Positions 60,776-64,000 of a DNA stretch of 64,000 nt are shown here, in pieces. The translations under genes were made by a program, and so were the position numbers. The notes beneath the pieces were generated by a model. The model saw nothing but the letters and a program-made list of their open reading frames with translations. It was not told the DNA's origin and searched no databases. Every line of letters begins with the position of its first letter. Within the stretch, counting starts at the first letter, position 1. The DNA comes from Paracyclopina nana (lineage: Eukaryota > Arthropoda > Copepoda > Cyclopoida > Cyclopettidae), in contig JAGUCH010000008.1 of NCBI GenBank assembly GCA_019096065.1, positions 6,639,001 to 6,703,000 of the forward strand, in the 5' to 3' direction.

Positions 60776-61514
60776 ACAGCACAATGCCAAGGAAAAACAA
60801 GAAGACTTTAGGTAAGGTATGCTAGTGTGGCTACACAGACCTGAATTACGTAAGGTTAACCCTAAAATTAATTCACCTTGGGAAGGCATGTATGTTATTG
60901 TGGGTCTGCAAGATGAGAATGCGCTCATCTTGCACATGCAGACAAAGAAAACAAGATATGTGCACAAAGACAGATTGCGGATTTGCAAATCTGCAGCCAA
61001 CATGCCTAGGCCTCCTCAGTCAAGCGCCTTGCCCGAAAAGCCAAAGCCAGACGTCGCAACTCGTGGATAAGAAAATGAAATGCACGCCTCAGAGACGAAG
61101 TCTGGCTATATAAGGATTGAAGACGACAACATCCCCATTCTTAACCCTCTGGCACCTCCGCCACAGCCCATCCCAATCAAGACTGATAATACTGATCAGC
61201 CCTCTACAACTGACTTCACTCGGCCTATCATTAAAGAGGAACCACCAAGCCCAGAATCTTCTACTGACAGTCAACCCACAGGGCTGTTTCAACGGTTACA
61301 ACAAGGTATTTCACCGTTATCTGATTTTGGTACAGAGCCAGGCAACCTGGTTGTTCCCCTCGACCCTGAAGCACAACGCCAAGCCCGTTCCTATAAGAAG
61401 GCTCCTGCTCCCACCGAACAACCCGCTACCAACCGTAGAGCTGCGGCTGCAATGTCAGAGATCAAAGCTCCACCACACTTGAGGCTTGACAGCACTCACA
61501 TTTCCATGGAATGA
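60776..61514 (+). pseudogene. pol: Integrase C-terminal part of E5
   Basis: Continues the E5 integrase after E4: HNAKEKQEDFR, then a frameshift into a Ty3-type C-terminal module (WLHRPEL...YVIVGLQDENALIL...HKDRLRICK), a stop near 61070, and a Pro/Ser-rich tail in another frame to 61514. The end of E5 is not defined. Confidence 0.8.
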
Positions 61515-61802
61515 AACGTGAATCAAGACGAGGACAATGACAATGAACTCCAAGAGGAAAATAACTCGCAAAAGAGCCATTATGATGATAATTACAGAGG
61601 CAGAGGCCGTGGACGAGGACAAGGCAGAGGCAATTGTCATCGCCACAACAATCAAAACCAGACCTCCAATTACTCATCGTCCTCATCAGAGGAGGAGGAA
61701 GAGGAATATGTACAGGTCAAAATGGAGAAGCACTTCAATTCGAATAAAATGTAGGCAGAAACAGTCTCCAGCTGGTCAGACCTGTACAAAAGGTCGTTCA
61801 AA

Positions 61803-62366
61803 TTGAGTCAAATCTTCAAAGAAAAGAAAGAGAAAATGCCAAATGAGTCTGACATCCCCAAACTGAAGTTCAAGGGTGACATGGGCGAGTACCAGGAATT
61901 CAAAGAAAGATTCTTTCTAAAGGTCATCAAAAATGTGACCATCTCACCCTCAAACAAGTTAATGATATTGACATACTGCCTTGAGGGCAAAGCTTTGACT
62001 GAAGTCAAAGACTTCAAGCCCTGGAACTTGAAAAACTCAGCAATGGCTCTTGAAAGACTAGACGCTTTATTCGCTGATCAAAAAGGCAGCGACCCGGGAT
62101 GAATCCCTCAATGACTGTCCAATCTGCAATAAAAATAGTCACAAATTATACCAATGCAGAACTTTCTTCTGTCTGCCAAAGACAAGTATGCAAAATGCAT
62201 CGAAAAAGGAGTCTGCATGCAGTGCTTGGACTCTAAACACAGACATGTCTCTTGCAAAGCCAAAAAGTGTAAATGCGGCAACCCGCATCACAGCATAATG
62301 CACAGAGCTTTTGACAAGAAAAAAGAAAACAAGTCTACTCAAGACTTAAATAAAAAACTAGAGTAA
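61803..62366 (+). pseudogene. gag: Gag of E6 (Bel/Pao type)
   Basis: 61803-62102 carries the DUF1759-like block (PKLKFKGDMGEYQEFKERF...LEGKAL). A stop and a frameshift follow; 62110-62310 has CPICNKNSHKLYQC, CMQCLDSKHRHVSC and CKCGNPHHSIMH, the classic Bel/Pao triple-knuckle set spread over two frames. Confidence 0.83.
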
Positions 62367-62526
62367 CTCGAGTCAACACTCAACACTGTCCTGGAAAAAG
62401 CAAGTTTTTTAGAACAGAGCCCCCAGACAGCGACTCAAACGTAGCATTAAATATGCCAAAAGAAGTTGCCATGCAAATGATCGAAATCAAAAGACAACTC
62501 AAGCTACCAAAAAAGTCAGCACAAAA

Positions 62527-63315
62527 ATGCTTTTTAGAGTAGTTCCTGTCATTGTCACTAATGGCGACAAGCAAGTACATACAAATATGGTCCTCGATGA
62601 AGCATCGAGTAATACTTTCATCAGCACTAGCCTCTTTAAAGCTCTGAACATTGCAGGACAAAAAGTCCAATACGATGTTTCAACTATAAATGACAAAGTG
62701 CAAAGAATGAAAAGTTACAAATGCCAAATTAACATCAAGCCGACCCATGCAACAAAGCAAAACTTTGACATCAGCGCATATACATCTTACGGCATCAACA
62801 AGCTCATAAAGTTGTCAAATTACGAGAAGCTGAAGCGAAAATTTCCGTTCATGAGAGACATAGACTTTCCAAAGCTACATAACGGCCCAGTTGAAATACT
62901 GCTAGGGATTAACTATCCAGCCTTACATACAAGCTTTAAAGACTTGTCTTCCAGCGATCCAAACTCGCCCCTTGTAAGGGAAACAGTCTTTGGCTACACA
63001 GCCACTAATTCCAATCCGGATTCATCGTCAAAAGGCGAGACAACACTACTGACTAATGAAATCATACAAAATGAATGTCCAGAACTTAAGCAAATCATAT
63101 GCGCATTATTTGATGATGACAGTCAGGGACTAAAACTAGTAGAAAGCTCTGAATTCCTCACAGCTGATGAAATAAAAGCTAAAGAGATCATACAGAACTC
63201 CATCCACACTAATGCCAAAGGCAATAAAGAAATGGATTTTCCATGGTACTCATACCCCGATCCACCACCTCTTCCTAATAACTACTATCAAGTATATACC
63301 TTTGAAAAGAAATAA
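62527..63315 (+). pseudogene. pol: Protease and linker of E6 pol
   Basis: 262 residues: VTNGDKQVHTNMVLDEASSNTFIS, where the protease DSG/DTG motif reads DEAS, so the catalytic Gly is lost or the region is degenerate; then ILLGINY and a Bel/Pao linker before RT. Confidence 0.75.
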
Positions 63316-64000
63316 GAGGACAAACTTGGATCAGAAAACATGAAACAAGTAGACAAAGCCATTGATGACATGGTCAAGCATGGCGCTTTACGATTACTTC
63401 GAGACGATGAAGACAAGCTCGTAGGCTTCTACATACCTTGAGTAATGGTAGTCAAACTTGACAGACTGACAATGAAAGTCAGAGTCTGCATGGATGCAGC
63501 TAGGCCTTTTCAAAAAGACAAGGTCTCACTAAATTCTCAGGTCATGACTGGCCAAAAATTACAAGGAGACATCTGGTCTATCTGGCTACACTTCCAGATG
63601 GGCCTAAAAGGTTATATAGCAGACACTGAAAAGGTGTTTTTAAACGTACATCTTAGTGAAAAAGACAAAAAATTCCACAGACTCATTCACAGAGGCCAAG
63701 CTTATCAGTTTGAGTCCTGGGTCTTTGGAAATGCAGCCTCTCCTTATGCTGTTTTGTATACTATGAAGGAAATTTCAAAGGAGGGCAAATTACACCCCTT
63801 AACAGAATATGTATTCAACGAATGCCTCTACATGGACGATATTTTGATCAGCTGCAATGACACGAAAGATGCTCTTGCAGTCTATCAAGACATCAAAAAA
63901 GTCCACGCCAAGTCAAAAATGGTCTTAAAAGAGTGGGTCAGTAATGACAAAGAATTAATGGCTCAAGTAAACACAGAAGACTGGCATCCAACGTTTGACT
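63316..64000 (+). pseudogene. pol: Reverse transcriptase of E6 (partial)
   Basis: Bel/Pao RT motifs: VRVCMDAARPF, a SLNSQVMTGQKLQGDIW block, IADTEKVFLNV, FGNAASPYAVLY and YMDDIL (about 63832). A TGA at about 63439 interrupts the frame before the first motif. The end lies beyond the window. Confidence 0.83.

Larger units (their letters stand above)
61515..64000 (+). mobile_element. Decayed Bel/Pao element E6, running off the window
   Basis: Gag of DUF1759 type, Bel/Pao knuckles, protease and RT follow in Bel/Pao order with stops and frameshifts. The left border with E5 lies somewhere in 61515-61840. An RGRGRGRG-type stretch followed by an acidic run at 61600-61720 may belong to its 5' region. 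Confidence 0.8.

Overview
Animal (metazoan) nuclear DNA made almost entirely of nested LTR retroelements. I see no bacterial-type operons, no tRNA or rRNA genes, and no recognisable host housekeeping gene. A Bel/Pao element, an old Ty3/gypsy element, TA-flanked MITEs, spliceosomal introns, TATA boxes, AATAAA signals and bilaterian CTCF-like motifs all point to a bilaterian animal, more likely a fish, amphibian or invertebrate than a mammal. The species cannot be read from the sequence.

Layout. I name six LTR elements. E3 (+, 34348-37885) is the right part of one element: a broken accessory ORF, an intact glycoprotein gene and a 926-bp 3' LTR. E2 (-, running from 34347 leftwards) inserted into E3. 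Its 5' LTR is now split into 34347-33650 and 8850-8619, followed by its leader, gag (7367-4800) and pol (4800-293), which is cut by another insertion at about 292. E1 (+, 8851-33649, 24.8 kb) inserted into the E2 LTR with a 4-bp target duplication (GACT). It has 708-bp LTRs that differ at one base by eye. It carries gag, pol (split by a 102-bp MITE), a frameshifted pol extension (ORF3), about 6 kb of structured non-coding repeats, an antisense spliced membrane-protein gene, an accessory ORF and a glycoprotein gene. After E3 come 2.4 kb of AT-rich tandem repeats. E5 is a degraded Ty3/gypsy element (40.3-44.84 kb, continuing at 60.78-61.5 kb) with two MITE insertions. E4 (+, 44845-60775, 15.9 kb) sits in the E5 integrase with a 5-bp duplication (ACAGC) and 647-bp LTRs that look identical. 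It holds gag, pol, a small sense membrane-protein gene and two antisense membrane-protein genes, one a 579-residue glycoprotein with a furin-type site. E6 is a decayed Bel/Pao element running off the right end.

How the parts work together. E1, E2/E3 and E4 look like one broad class of very large, envelope-bearing retroelements. Gag and Pol follow the usual retroelement plan with three oddities: pol starts on a UAAUG stop-start overlap, Pol opens with a two-helix membrane hairpin, and about 450-500 residues of unknown function lie between protease and reverse transcriptase. The accessory genes appear to be separate transcription units, several with their own TATA box and/or AATAAA signal, on either strand, as in DNA viruses. 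The ORF-less part of E1 contains four diverged copies of a module: a CTCF-like core, then about 263 bp later a hairpin, then an Sm-site-like U-run with a terminal hairpin whose stem covaries between copies. A 164-nt candidate with the exact U1 snRNA 5' end lies just upstream. This possible array of Sm-class RNA genes inside a retroelement, together with the giant envelope-bearing architecture, is the most novel content here. All functional statements rest on motif reading; no database search was possible.
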